A DNA stretch of 64,000 nt from Linnemannia elongata (GCA_036320915.1 JAXBDG010000009.1:2480001-2544000); one strand, 5' to 3'; counted from the first letter of the stretch, positions 20,081 through 32,253 are shown. Made by a program: numbers and translations. Notes: generated by a model from the letters alone, not told the origin.

Positions 20081-21265
20081 TGCCAGGGCTTGGGGTGCAA
20101 AAGAAAAAATGAAGAACGCGTGGTGCATGATGAAGTTATTGGGCATGGGAGCGTGCCAGGGCGATCAAAAAATAAAGAGCGTATAGTATGCACAACGCGT
20201 AAACAGCAAAGATGCATGGGGGGGCGTGCTAGGGCCTGGGTAGCGGAAAAAGTAAAGCAACAAAAAGAAAGAAAGACAGCATGCATAGCGCATGAATAGA
20301 GGACAGGGGCATGAGAACGTGCATGGGCGAGAGTAACAAAAGAACAGAATTCAGGTACAGTTCATGAAAAAGAAAAAAAACAACGGGTGGATGGGAATGT
20401 GCAAGGAAGTGTGGGGTAGCAAAAAAATGTTTACCCAACGCATGGATAAAGGAAAGGGGCGCGAGAAAGTGCGGGTGTGGGAAAGTGCAGGCGTGGGTAC
20501 TGAGGAAGAAAAGCATGTGTAGGCAGCCCATGAGAGAAGAACAGGGGCAATTTTACGAGCCAGGCGCGGGTAGCAAAGAAAAGAGAGTAAGCATGCACAG
20601 CGCATCGACCAAGAAAAGGGCATTTTTACGTGCCATGGCGTGGGTAGTGATAGAAGGAAATAAACAAAAAGGAAAGAGAAAGATATCCATAGTGCATCGA
20701 CAATGAAAGGGAAAGGAATAAAGAAAGGGAAAGGAACAAAGGAACGGGAAAGGGCAAGGGTAGCAAAAAAAAAAACTTGCAGTACACACAGCTCACAAAC
20801 AGAAAAAGGGGCAACTGAACGTGCCAGGGCGTTTGTGGCGAAAGGGGGAAAAGGACTTGTAAGCACAGCGCATGAATAGAGAATAGGGGCACGGGGACGT
20901 GCCAGGGTGTGAGTAGAAAAAGAAAGAAAGTAGGCCAGGGACATGAACAAAGAATAGGGGTATGGACCATGTAAGGCGTGGGTGCCGAAAGAATGGAAAA
21001 ATTTACGCATAGCGCATGAAAAAAAAGGGGGGAGCATGGGAACGTGCCAAGACGTGAGTAGCGAAAGAAGGGGGAAAAAAGCATGCATAGCGTAGGAATA
21101 AGAAAAGATGCATGGATGGGGGAACGTGCCAGGGTAGCAGAAGAAAAAAAAGGAAAAAACGGTATGCACAAACAGAGCATGAGGAAAGAAAAAGGACATG
21201 GGGACGTGGGAATACGACAAAAAAAAAAAAAAAAAAAAAAAAAGGTACGCACAGCGCATGAATAG
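20081..21265. repeat. Degenerate minisatellite, right array
   Basis: Reverse complement of the left array, near-identical, including the poly-A tract (25 bases here, 24 T on the left). Long minus-strand frames here are artefacts of the pyrimidine-rich units. Confidence 0.8.
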
Positions 21266-21569
21266 AGAAACGAGGCACGGGAATGTGCAAAGGCGTAAAT
21301 AACATTGCTTTCACTGCGGAAAGGCGGTGTAAGCATCAAATGAGGAATGGTTGCAGCGACTCGAGACTCCTAGATGCCTGTATGGAAGCGTGATGGAGAA
21401 AAGGGGCAATCGGAAACTCGTCATCACGACAGATTCAAGTATAAATGCAACCATCATTCTCCTCCTTCCGCATCTAAACTTTCCATTCAACCAACATCTT
21501 CACTGGACCCAACAAAAATACACCTTTCTTCCCTTACTCTATCGGCCCATATACATCAAATAAGTCATC

Positions 21570-23086
21570 ATGACCAAAACCAGTGGATCTGTCATTCAGC
21601 TTCGGGAGCAGCAGGCCCACAGCAACAGCTTCACCTATCCGCATATAAAAATTTCGACCGAGGACAAGCCCTGCAAAGAGCCCACCAAGAACTCTAAGCA
21701 TATCCTCATCCTAGGTGCTGGCGTCAGCGGTTTAATGACTGCTTGGATGCTCCTCGACAAAGGCTACCGCGTCACTATCATCGCTGACGACTGGGCCTGG
21801 TCCAGGGACTTTAACAAGTCGCGAATGACGTCTCAGATTGCCGGAGCTTTGTGGGAGTACCCTCCCGGTGGCTGTGGGCTGACGGAGATCGAGTCGGTTG
21901 GTCCTGGCTGGGCCAACATTGGCCACTATCGGGAATGGGCGACGCAGAGCTTCGACTTCTATAACAGGTACGACAAGGTTTGCAACACCTTTGAGAAGAA
22001 GGGTCATTCGTTTGGTCTACAGATGACCAAGTTACACCAGTTTTTCTACAATGATGTGACGTCGGGAGGAAAGGATGACGAGTCAACAAAGCTCCAGTCA
22101 TTGAAGGAGGTCGCTGAGCAGCACCCAGAATTTGGTCTGGATATTGAAACATACAGGCATAAAGGAATCAAGGAGACGTTCCATAACATCAACAGCAACA
22201 TCGACAATCAGGACCTTGAGAGTGCCTACACCCATCGCACCCCCATCATCAATACCGACAAGGCAATGGCATATCTTATGGCTCTCGTGACTGTCAAGGG
22301 TGCCACCCTGGAAACCCGGAAGCTTGAGGGCAAAATCAAAGACTTTGGTAAGTCAAATTTTAAGTGGAAGATGAGAAGGTGGTTGTCGACCCGTTTATTG
22401 AGCACACTGATTTATATGATTCTTTGCCAAATAAAAACTAACCCTGTATTTTTTCGTCAGGTGCCGACCTCCTAACGGATCATAAAGCCCACTTGATTGT
22501 GAATGCCACTGGCCTTGGTGCTAGAGAGTTGGCTGATGATGACGACGTTTACCCAGTCCGTGGAGCAGTCAAGCGAGTTGACAACACCCGCTCAGGTCAT
22601 TTCAGACATCTTAATGACTCGTATCTCGTCCCAGCTCAGAAGAACAACAAGGACCATCCTGTCAAGACCATCTTCATTGTGCCGCGCAACGACGACGTTC
22701 TTTACGTCGGATCAATCATCCAGCCCAATATCTACGACAAAGTCCTCACTCCTGACTCGCCAGAGGTCCAGATCATGTGGGATCGAGCAGGACAATTTAT
22801 GCCAAGCCTCTTCCACGCCAACATGGTGCCCATGTACCCGTTCGCGCAAGGCCTCCGCCCTTTCACCAAAAGGAATGCGAAGGTTAGGGCGGACAAGGAG
22901 GCGAAATTCCGTTTGGTGCACAACTACGGCCATGGAGGTTCTGGGTGGACTCTAGGAGTCGGCACTGCGCGATGTGTGGTTTACATTGTGGAAAGACTTT
23001 TGTCAGCCAAGGATGAGGATGTGCAGAAGGCAGCTGCGGATATTAACAGAACCATTTATGGAGACGAGAAGCAGGCCAAGTTGTAA
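21570..23086 (+). CDS. D-amino-acid oxidase family flavoenzyme, right copy
   Basis: Exons 21570-22347 and 22461-23086, phase 1, 467 residues. It has the same motifs as the left copy: dinucleotide-binding ILGAGVSG, NATGLGARELADDDD, HNYGHGGSGWTLGVGTA and the C-terminal AKL peroxisomal signal. Only a handful of residues differ between the copies. The promoter lies between the minisatellite and 21570 and is also duplicated, so both genes probably respond alike. Two head-to-head, near-identical genes could give dosage gain or simply reflect a young duplication. D-aspartate oxidase and D-amino-acid oxidase cannot be separated by eye; glycine or sarcosine oxidase is less likely given the signature. 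Confidence 0.9.
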
Positions 23087-23336
23087 TACATAGATCCTGT
23101 AACTTGTGGTATGCCGTGGCGGCGGCGAGTCGCAGAAAGTGGAAGACGCAGCCAGCCACAACAAGGCCACCCGCACTTTAGATGAAATATTGCCAGCATA
23201 GTTAAAAAATAAACAGGTTCCAAGACTATGACCTTAATCACGTATGACATAGGCAGGAAGGACAAGTTCACAGCGTCCGTTGCAGGAGCTGACTTGCAAG
23301 TTGCCTGACAATGCTACGCTGTCCGATGACGGCTTA

Positions 23337-23540
23337 GAAAGTCCTCAGAAAGGCCAAAAAAAAAAAAAAAAAAAAAAAAAAACAAAGAGGCAAAGAAAAA
23401 ACAACGAGAGGTTAAGAGAAGGGAGGAAAAAAGAGCAGATATTAATACAAAAAAAGGGGGAGGAAGAGGGGGAATACTAATGTCTATTTATTTTTCTTCC
23501 AAGCGCAGTTGGCAGAAGGGGAAACATCAGAAGCTGGCCC
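23337..23540. other. A tract and 3' flank of peptide precursor B
   Basis: Outside the arm, a run of about 25 A (23358-23382) is followed by sequence homologous, in direct orientation, to 14540-14680 beside precursor A. Confidence 0.6.
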
Positions 23541-23630
23541 TCAGCGGCGGTAGTGCCAAGGTCCATATGAAAAGAACAAGTCTCAAGCCACAGGTCTGGC
23601 AGGAGAAGGGTTAGCAGCCTTAGTCACGGT
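23541..23630 (-). other. In-frame relic with PWHYRR after the stop, copy B
   Basis: Same layout as at 14680-14769: TAG at 23631-23633, then 29 codons in frame ending YGPWHYRR and TGA (23541-23543). Here an additional in-frame TGA interrupts the stretch, so simple readthrough of one stop would not reach the motif. Confidence 0.55.
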
Positions 23631-23924
23631 CTAGTTAACTTCAGCCTTGTCCTTGACATGGCGGCGGTAGTGCCAAAAGGCCCCGTCTTCAGCCTCAGGC
23701 TTGGCAAGTGTCTTGGCTCGGCGAGAGAGGATCGTATCAACGAAGGGCAGGGGTCTTTCGTCGGTGTAGATGTTATCAGCAGTAGAAGCGGTGTCAGAGG
23801 AGGCGGGGACGGGGGTGGCGTAGACAAAGTTTGCGAAGGCGAGAATGCTGACGAGGATCGCCATGGAAAAGGTTACCAATTTTGTGAGGAGTAAGGTCCG
23901 CATTTTATGGGTTTTGTTTTCCAC
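23631..23924 (-). CDS. Secreted Kex2-type repeat-peptide precursor, copy B
   Basis: 97 residues from ATG 23924, or 90 from ATG 23903 (MRTLLLTK). The signal peptide (FSMAILVSILAFANFVYA) and propeptide resemble copy A, but only one WHYRR repeat remains before the stop: LSRR / ...EAEDGAFWHYRR / HVKDKAEVN. The EDGAFWHYRR core is identical to copy A although the propeptide has diverged clearly, which suggests selection on the peptide. The gene lies just downstream of, and in line with, the arrestin-like gene; only about 70 bases separate the arrestin stop from this start. No conserved domain; the role as a secreted peptide is inferred from architecture. Confidence 0.72.
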   Translation of the reverse strand: MENKTHKMRTLLLTKLVTFSMAILVSILAFANFVYATPVPASSDTASTADNIYTDERPLPFVDTILSRRAKTLAKPEAEDGAFWHYRRHVKDKAEVN

Positions 23925-23991
23925 TTTTTGGGCGTAGCGTTAAAAAAAACGCGACGTTTAATACACTAGAAGCACAAAGGTACTGAATTTC

Positions 23992-25839
23992 CTACTTGAC
24001 AGAAAGACCATACTGCTGGTTGCTACGAAGATTGGAATCCAAGAGATTCGACCGCCCCACATCCTCTCCATACCCCGGCAACACATCCTCCTCCCCGCCT
24101 TGTCCGCCATCAGGACTGCTGTATTCATCGTATCCAGGCGCACTCTCTGAATACATCCAATCATCCACCCTAAGAGCTGTTGCACTTTCAACACCTTGCT
24201 GCCCCTGCAGAACTGGTCGTCCTGACGCCAAATTAATACTCTCCCTCCCAACCACATACGCAATCTGCACAGGCGCCTTGACCACCAACGGCTTCTCCCC
24301 ACCAGCATCCTCAAACAACACCCTAAACCTGACCGCATGACTAATCGTCACCCAAGGCAACACCTCAGACGTCAAAACCTCGGTCTGAACTCCACTCGCG
24401 TTCATGACCTTCTCTCCACCTCTTACGTCCAATTCGAAGGTTTGAGAGTAGTCCTGGTCAGCAGGGGAAGAAGAGGAGGTGTGGACACTTTCGATGTATT
24501 GGTTTGGGTCCTTGATACTGACGAGATTGGAGATTGTCTTTGTGTGGTTTGTGTTTATCATGGATCCGACACTCGCGCTGACGTTGATATTGGGATTAGC
24601 GCTGCTGGTGCTGGTTGCGGTGGCGGCGCTAGAAGATTGGTGTTGGAGTTGAGATTGGTTGTTGTTGTGGAGCTGTTGGGATCGGTCACCGAGCATGGAA
24701 TGGAGGAGGGAAGAGGTGTTGGAGCCCTGTAGGCTGTAGTGGTGGGTTGGTTTCTTGTACTTTTTAGGCGCCATTGGGTCATCTTGGATTCCGATCGGGA
24801 TCCTATATTTGTTGTTTGTTTCGGCCATGTCAAAAATAGAAAGATAATACGTTGTGGTGAGTACTATGAAGTGGGTGGGGTCCAGGCACAGCTTGCTTTT
24901 GCAAACAGTAACAGCTCAAAAAGAAGCGAACACCCAGGATATAAAAAAAGAAAGTCAAAAGTCAAAACACTTACATGCGACGCAAGCCCTCCATGGAATC
25001 ATAAGCCTCCGGCGAATTATGCACCACTTTCTCGGTTTGAATCATCTGCGCTTGAATCTCCTTCACCTTCCACCTCCTCCCTCCACCAGACCCCTTCATC
25101 TGCACAGTCACCGGAACAATTGTCTGCTTCACGTTCACAACCTTCGGCACAAAGATCGCCGCCATAAACCCTCCCTCCCTTTCGCTCCTGCCATCCCGTC
25201 TCGCATTACACCTGACAGTACCCCTTCCGGACTGCTCAACAACACACTTGCGCAACACCAATGGCATCTGGACCGTCTTTCTCTTTTGAAAAAGCGAACT
25301 AATCGTGGACCCCTTTGTCAGATTGGCAGGAACCGCAGTCGTAGTGAGATGGTACATCCAGATAAACTCTTGGGAGATGAGTTTTGTAGAGTCAGTAGTG
25401 GAGAGGTCGGAAGGGATGGCGAGTTGAAAGGGGAAAGTGTAGTGTCCAGGTGTGTATTCTGTGGATGATGAAGAAGAAGGGATTGCGTCGAATTGGTTCC
25501 GGTAGATCGTCATGGGGTCCGAAGATGTCGAGATTACCGTCGACCTGTACCCCACCACCGCTATATTTCATCAATCAAAAACATCAACCAATAACGTCAG
25601 GGTCGGCACTTGGACGCAGTGTGAACAGAGAGACAAAGGCAAGGTGATGGGTAAATGCATGTGTATAGGATACCTTCACAGAGAAAGACAACGGAGAGCT
25701 CTTTGAGATGAATGGTTTTGTCGACATGGAGGTGCACCACCCCGGAGACCTTGTGGACGACTCCTGGAGCGTTCCCGAACAGTTCAATCACGCCTGGCTC
25801 CCTTGTCTCCAGCACTGTCTCAATCGTGTAGCTGTTCAT
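23992..25839 (-). CDS. Arrestin-domain protein (complete copy)
   Basis: Three exons, 25839-25674, 25560-24975 and 24802-23992, with GT-AG introns and consistent phases (1 then 2); 520 residues. The N-terminal part (residues 1-190) reads as an arrestin N-fold: IELFGNAPGVVHKVSGVVHLHVDKTIHLKELSV, then HYTFPFQLAIPSDLS. The last exon holds Gln/Asn/Ser-rich low complexity, then a beta-rich C-terminal arrestin fold (PWVTISHAVRFRVLFEDAGGEK) and an acidic tail. Alpha-arrestins in fungi recruit ubiquitin ligase to plasma-membrane transporters; a PPxY motif is not obvious, so the ligase link is unproven. A truncated paralogue lies at 13264-14062. Earlier in-frame ATGs (to 26049) lie in unlikely leader sequence. 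Confidence 0.75.
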
Positions 25840-27277
25840 CCTGTGTCTTTTGTTGTTCCTTGCTTGTCCTTGCTTTCTGTAGTTGTTGGTTGGCGAATAG
25901 AAGAATAAGGTGTGAAAATAGAGTTGTGTGAAGTGGGAAAGTTGAAAAGTGAAATGGGAGAAAAAAGGAGAAAACAAGACGATCCCTCGTTTCCTTTTTA
26001 TTTTGTAGGCGCTCTGCATTATTTTATTATTCACCCAGTACCCTGACAATTGTCCAGTGAGAAAGTCGACAAACTTAAAATTATATTCTACCTATCGGTA
26101 GTACACCCGCCAAACCGGCAATTGACCCGCACACGCACTACCAACACACGCGCACTTCTGTTCAAGATATCGACTTCTTGTCCATGCACACACACAGACA
26201 TGAAGCCACTTTAGGAAAAAAGGGTAAACAAGACCAATGCACAACTCGAAAAGAAAAACGATCGACAGGTGACCTTGCTATGCCCATGTCCCTTCCTCCC
26301 TGTCATAACAACAAAAGTGGACATGCTAATTGACCGGCAAGTCTTCCGCTCGAAAAGTCGAAAGGGGGTGACGACCATTTGACCGTATGCAAACATGAAA
26401 GCGGCGGTGACGGCGTGGATTTGGAAATGGAATGATGATAGTGTTCCAGAAGAAGAAAAGAAAAATCCCCGCAGGTGTTCCAAGGAACATTTCTAGTCTC
26501 TTGCAAGGAGAAAATAATAATCCCCTCTTTCGCTATTCCTTCTCGTTTGTTTTGTTTTCAGCTCACCTACGCCGTCCCTTATGAACCTTCTAACAGAACC
26601 TTTTCTACGCATCATTCATCCCTATTACAGCATTTTTGTTCATAACCAGTCCGCAGACATTTTTTCCCTCGTCAATTCTAAGGAACGAAAATACCTCATC
26701 TACGAAGTTCTCTCATGGACCTTTTACCCGCCGCGCGTCCTTTGCAAACCTACTCATCAACCCTATCTGTCATACCTCAACTGCCTTCTCCCTTCTCGGC
26801 TTCCCTCTCTCTCCCTTGCCATTCCTTCGTTTTCTCAAAAAGTAGTTGCTTTTGCCACCAGTGGCAAGCCCAACGTTTAAGGATAGATAATCATAATCAC
26901 TAAACACGCTTTTTCGTCCTGTCGTGCGAGTAGGGAAAACGGCTTTGAAACAGTCATCCTCACGAGGCATCGACGATGATCTAGGTTAAGCATTGTTGGG
27001 CCATTTTGTTCCTTTCTTTCCCTTCCACTTCTCTTGCTCCTTTTCTTACATGCATGTGCCTGGAAAGCCGTGGTCACATTTTCGGTGAAAGGTTGATTTT
27101 CATGCAGATAAATATATTATGAATTGAAGGCAAGAAAAATGTGATTTGTAAGATAGAAAAAGTGTTTATTATTATGTACAAAAGAGGAAGAGGGGAGCAG
27201 AATGCAAGTGTGTGTGTGTGTGTTTTTGAGGTTGTGGATATATGATTTGTAGAATGCAAAAGGTGAAGAAGAACGAT
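25840..27277. other. Intergenic
   Basis: Promoter side of the arrestin gene and 3' flank of PEPCK. No gene supported; a short (GT)n run sits at about 27208-27222. Confidence 0.5.
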
Positions 27278-29043
27278 TTAGATCTTGGGGCCGACGGCGA
27301 TGACATCCTCGGTGGCCTGGTCAGCATACTTGGCAAAGTTCTCGTTGAACAAACCAGCAAGCTTGGAGACGGTGGCGTTGAAGGTCTCGGGGGTTCCCTG
27401 CCAGGCAGTGGCGGGGTTGAGGACCTCGGCGGGGACACCGGTGACGGCCTTGGGGATCTCGAGGCCGAAAATGGGGTAGGTCTCGTACTCTGCGCTCTTC
27501 AACTCGCCGTTGTGGATAGCATCGATGATGGCACGAGAGTACCTGAGGGCAATACGCTTGCCGGTTCCGTAGGCACCGCCGTTCCAGCCAGTGTTGATCA
27601 ACCAGACATCGACCTTGTGCTCCTCGATCTTGGCAGCCAACATGGTGGCGTACTGGGTAGGGTGGAGGACCAAGAAGGGCTGACCGAAGCAGGCAGAGAA
27701 AGTGGCCTCGGGCTCGATAACACCATCCTCGGTACCAGCCATCTTGGAGGTGTAACCGGAGATGAAGTGGTACATGGCCTGGGAAGAGGTCAACTTGGAG
27801 ACGGGGGGGAGAACTCCGAGGGCGTCGCAGGTGAGCATGACAATGTTCTTGGGCATGTTTCCAACGCAGGGGATCAAGGCGTTGGGGATGTACTCAATGG
27901 GGTAAGCGCAGCGAGTGTTCTCGGTGAGGGACTTGTCAGAGTAGTCGACAACACGGGTGTCCTCGTCAAAGACGACGTTCTCGAGAACGGAACCGAAGCG
28001 GATGGCACCGAAAATCTCGGGCTCCTTCTCGGCAGAGAGATCGATGGTCTTGGCGTAGCAGCCTCCCTCGATGTTGAAGACTCCAGTGTCGGTCCAGACG
28101 TGCTCGTCATCACCAATCAAGGCACGGGCGGGGTCAGCAGAGAGGGTGGTCTTGCCGGTTCCAGAGAGACCAAAGAAAAGAGAGGTATCGCCCTGGGGTC
28201 CCTGGTTGGCGGAGGAGTGGAGGGAGAGGACGCCAGCCTTGGGCATGAGGTAGTGCATGATGGTGAAGACACCCTTCTTCATCTCTCCGGCATACTCGGT
28301 TCCGAGGATGACCATCTGGCGAAGCTTGAAGTTGATGGAGACGGAGGTGTTGGAGGTCATACCGGTGGTGTATCTGTTGGCGGGGAAGGCACCGGCGTTG
28401 AGGATGGTGAAATCGGGCTCGCCGTAGTTCTTGAGCTCCTCCTCGGTGGGGCGGATCAACATGTTGTGCATGAAAAGCGAGTGGTAAGCGCGAGCGCAGA
28501 CAACGCGGATCTTGAGGCTAAAATTGGTTGTATTGGGTGAGAATGAAGATCGACCATGGTTAGAAACAAATTTGAAGTGTGCAAGACAAGAGTTGCATGC
28601 AGGGACTAAAAAGAAACGATAGAAAAAGGGGGGGGAAGCAAGACTTACCGGTACTTGGGGTCCCAACCAGCAAATCCATCGAAGACGTAGAGACGCTCAC
28701 GGGTGTTGAGGTAGTCGACAGCACGCTCATGGTTAATCAAGAAGGCATGCTCGGTCATCTTGGTGTTGACGGGTCCCCACCAGATATCCTCGGTGGTGGT
28801 CTCCTCATCAACAATACGCTTATCCCTGGGAGAGCGTCCAGTCTTCTTTCCGGAGGAGGTAACAAGGGCACCGGCGGAAGAGATAGAGGTACCGGGCTCG
28901 TAGCGGAGGGCATCCTCGTAGAGCTTGGCAACGGAAGTGTTGCGGAGGAGGTTGACGCGAGTGTAGTCGATACCGTCCTTGCCGACGGAGGCCTCGAGCT
29001 CGGGGTCGTGCTTGTGGATCGATCCTGCGGGTGACTTGGTCAT
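27278..29043 (-). CDS. PCK1: Phosphoenolpyruvate carboxykinase (ATP)
   Basis: Exons 29043-28649 and 28517-27278 with a GTAAGT...TAG intron; 544 residues, close to yeast Pck1. It converts oxaloacetate and ATP to PEP, CO2 and ADP, the first committed step of gluconeogenesis in the cytosol. The ATP-type kinase motifs are clear: the P-loop [11 protein letters not shown] (about 248-258) and [16 protein letters not shown] (about 265-280), plus [10 protein letters not shown] and the INTGWNGG...GKRI segment near the C-terminus. The start is fixed by [17 protein letters not shown] after a CT-rich leader. In fungi this gene is usually glucose-repressed and induced on acetate, lipid or amino acids; no specific site was identified here. 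Codon bias is strong, as in highly expressed genes, and leaves a long antisense frame. Confidence 0.97.
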
Positions 29044-30019
29044 TTTGTTATGTTTGTTTTGAGGAGGAGGGGAAGGGAGAGGTAGAGTGGGGAGGGTTAA
29101 GCAAGAGTGCTTGAAAGAAAGGGATGAGAGTGAAGAGGGGGGAGGTTGAAGTGAATGAAGATTAAAGGTCAAAGAACAGAAAAAGGGAGGAAAGTGTCTT
29201 TGTATTTATACCAACAGAGGTGATGCGAAGTGATCCGGAAGGATGAGGAATGGAAAATAGAATAAAAAAGTGCACACGGAGCAAAAGGAGAACAGAGAGA
29301 AGACCCCGATGGAAGTGGTTAACGTAAAGAAGAAACAAAAGTAAAAGAAAAGTAAAGGAAAGAGAAGGCCAATTGAATAGAAAATAAAGGAGTGTGTGTC
29401 CAGGCACAGTTCAACATAAACACAAGGCTAGAAAACATAAAGTAGGAAAGGGTGCTAACAGCATATGTAATAATTGCCTGCGGTCATCCAAGAGTCATCA
29501 TTTTTTCGGTTTTTTTTTTTTTTTTTACTTTAAAAATTTAATTCAATTGACATCAAAAATAGAATCAACAAAAAAAGTCGGATGGAATGAGTCTTTTTTT
29601 TTTTTTTTTTGTTGTTGTATTCGGACCCCGGACACACTCAACTCACTCAACAAAGAAAGCCCTTTCCTTGTGTCAACACAGAGGAACCCTATTCGCTTTC
29701 CCTCTTCTCACTCTTCTTTTTCACACCCATTACGGTTTCCGTCTCTTACTTCCCCTACTCTATTTTCTTGGTCCCACGGATCCTTCCGTTGACAGGAAGA
29801 AAGTCAAAAACAAGGGACGTTTCTTGCACTCCTGGCCAAGGTCCGTGGATGTCGTGTTCTCTTGTTTTGCATCTGAATACCTCCTTCTTGACATACTATT
29901 TTGCCGTAAATGAGAGAGTAAGAGAAAGTGAAAGAGAAAAGGCGTTGCCTACTCTTTCCGGCATGCATCCTCCGACAAAGGAAAAGGCGAGGCAAAGCAA
30001 AGGAGAGTGAGAGGGAGCT

Positions 30020-30060
<41 letters not shown>

Positions 30061-30879
30061 AAAATGAGGGGTAAAAAGAAAAAAGACGCAAGTACCAATA
30101 CAATTCCATTCCCTTCCATTCTCCGACAAATTGGAGACACACCCATTTCCCAACAGCCAATGCAACAGTTGTAAAAGCACCTCTTTGTATGCCACGAATG
30201 GTGCAAGTATGTTGTGCTTTTGACTTGGGGAAAAAGGCGAAAAAGAAAAGGGTAGAAGAGAGAAGGTACGGTGGAAGGGCGAAAGGGAGCGGGGACTGAA
30301 GGAGGGTGCGTGGGGAAGAACAAGGAAAGACAAAAAAGAGAGAGAGAGAGAGAGGGAAAAGAAGATCCGCAAACGAACGAACGCACGAACAAAAGGAACA
30401 AACAAAAGGCGAGAGAAAGAAACTCAGGGCGGTTAGCTGGTGAATGCGGGGGACAAAGGAACAAAAGAGGCAGACAAAAAGGAGAGTGAGAATAGGATAG
30501 AGGAAGGATGATCACTCCTCCTCCTTTTCCTTCTCCTTTGTTTCCTACCCGTTCAATCCAGTCACTCCTGTCTGTCTGTTCCTCGTTAATACATCAAAAA
30601 AATGCAGAGATGCATGGACCAGGTTGCACCAGTTGAAATAAATGACGAACAAGAAATACGGCGTTCCTTTTGTCCCTTTTTCCTACCCCAACGTCCCAAC
30701 AACACAAAGAGAACGCTTTTGCATTCTTTTTTTTCTTCCCATTTGTCCGTTGTTAGCGACAACAGTGTCGTAGGAGTGTCAATTGTCAACAAAGCAAAAC
30801 GAGGACATGAAGAGACCAAGCCCAACAGAAGAAATGAACCCGTCTATTAATGGCGAGCGAAGGCGTGTATTCCTTGTTC

Positions 30880-30912
<33 letters not shown>

Positions 30913-31988
30913 GTAATGAGAATGAACCCTTGAGCCCTCTTTCTGTCAAAAGGAATGAAGGGAATGAAAGGAAAAACACAGACCCCGTTCCATTGTTTTT
31001 ACTCCAAGGTGTGAAGACCGTGAACGGGTATTAAGTGTAATAATAGACCAGCAGTTAAACAATTTTCATGAGGAGACGCAAGTGCCAACAGACGAAAAGA
31101 CGGCGACCCCCTGCCCCCTTCATTCCTCCACAGTCGTGAGAAAAATAATTATTTCTCTCCTTTTTGCCGCTGACTAACATCCTTGGAGTATGACACCCAT
31201 ATGTCTCTCTACCACTTGAACTAGACTAGCCTCATTCAATTGAACTACATAATGCTACTCCAAAGCATGTCGCCATCCCGGCTCCCCAGCTCGACTCAAC
31301 TCTCTCTCTCTCTCTCTTCTTTACCAATTGCCTTGTGCAAATCACCTTTCATTCCACCCATCGATGGTGACTCTTTTTTTTCATATTTCGTCCCCCGAGC
31401 AAGCGTTCCAATTGGTCCCCGCCTTTTTTTTTTTTTTTTTTTAACGGCCTTCTTCCTCTTTGCCTTCTCCTTTCTCCCCACACACCGAAGAAAAAAAGAA
31501 AAAAAAACAAAACCTTGTTTTGCTGGTTGTCCCAAAGAAGGCAAACCGTGAAAGGAAAGAGCGAAAACCGCGGGGGAGTATTCAAGAGTTGAATTGTGAG
31601 AGAAGGGGAAGGCAATGGGCGGAGTGTGTGAAGGAAACGGAGTTTGGACGCTACCCCTCTGTTTTCTAAATTTTCTTTTTTCTAATGTGAGAGTGGTGGT
31701 TAGACTATTTTGTTTGTTAAGGATGACTACGGATGGGTAGCCTTTCTCTCTACGCTATACGTTTGGGAGTGCGTGCGTGTGCTAGTTGTCTATGCAATTG
31801 TTCTCTCGTCTCCCTTTCCTTCTGTCCCTGCAGGGCATTCATACCTTCTCCCTATAGGCATACTGTAAACACCCAACAAACGAGACGATGTCATTCCCCT
31901 TCACCTCTCTCTCTCTTTCTTCATTACCTATCCATCATCCTTGAACAACTACGTATAGTAGCCTCTCCCTCTCTCCCCCCCCCCCCCC
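29044..31988. other. Long intergenic region upstream of PEPCK
   Basis: About 2.9 kb without a recognisable gene. It includes a 37-base A tract near 30020-30056, T tracts near 29512-29526 and 29594-29610, and (TC)n at about 30883-30912. The part next to PEPCK is its promoter. Frames here are low-complexity and show no family features. Confidence 0.5.
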
Positions 31989-32015
31989 GAATCTCCTTAT
32001 GAAGGCCCCGATTCT
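31989..32015 (+). repeat. MULE left terminal inverted repeat
   Basis: Starts right after the C run; the core ATCTCCTTATGAAGGCCCCG is matched exactly on the other end. Confidence 0.88.
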
Positions 32016-32253
32016 GGACAAAAATACAGCTTTTGCGATCTCCCTTTCTTCTACGTCAGCGGTTTGATTCTCGTCCCTAATTGCAAGAATAAACATCAGG
32101 CTGTTCTCCTCTGCCTTCCGATACACAATCTTCCCTCTTTCACACACAAGCACCCCTCTCTCACACACAAGCACCCTTCTCGCACACACAAGCATCCTTC
32201 TCTCACACACAAGCATCTCTCTCCCATACAAAGTCGTCCTCTTCACTCGCGTC

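Larger units (their letters stand above)
20081..23336 (-). repeat. Right arm of the 3.26-kb inverted duplication
   Basis: Mirror image of 15787-19042, carrying the minisatellite and the second DAO gene. The inner end falls at a CTGCCAGGGC motif of the minisatellite; the outer end falls in a CTAAGCCG motif just beyond the DAO 3' flank. Confidence 0.92.

Noticed and set aside
20351..21339. Long minus-strand frames rich in Phe/Ser/Cys/His (up to 302 codons)
   Set aside because: They run through the degenerate minisatellite in more than one frame; repetition of pyrimidine-rich units explains the open frames.
27242..28540. 432-codon plus-strand frame
   Set aside because: It is antisense to PEPCK exon 2; the strong codon bias of PEPCK keeps the opposite strand open. 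It has no domain and is Gly/Val/Asp-rich as expected of such shadows.
30258..30489. Purine-rich frames upstream of PEPCK
   Set aside because: Low-complexity Arg/Lys/Glu or Phe/Ser/Leu translations of simple sequence.
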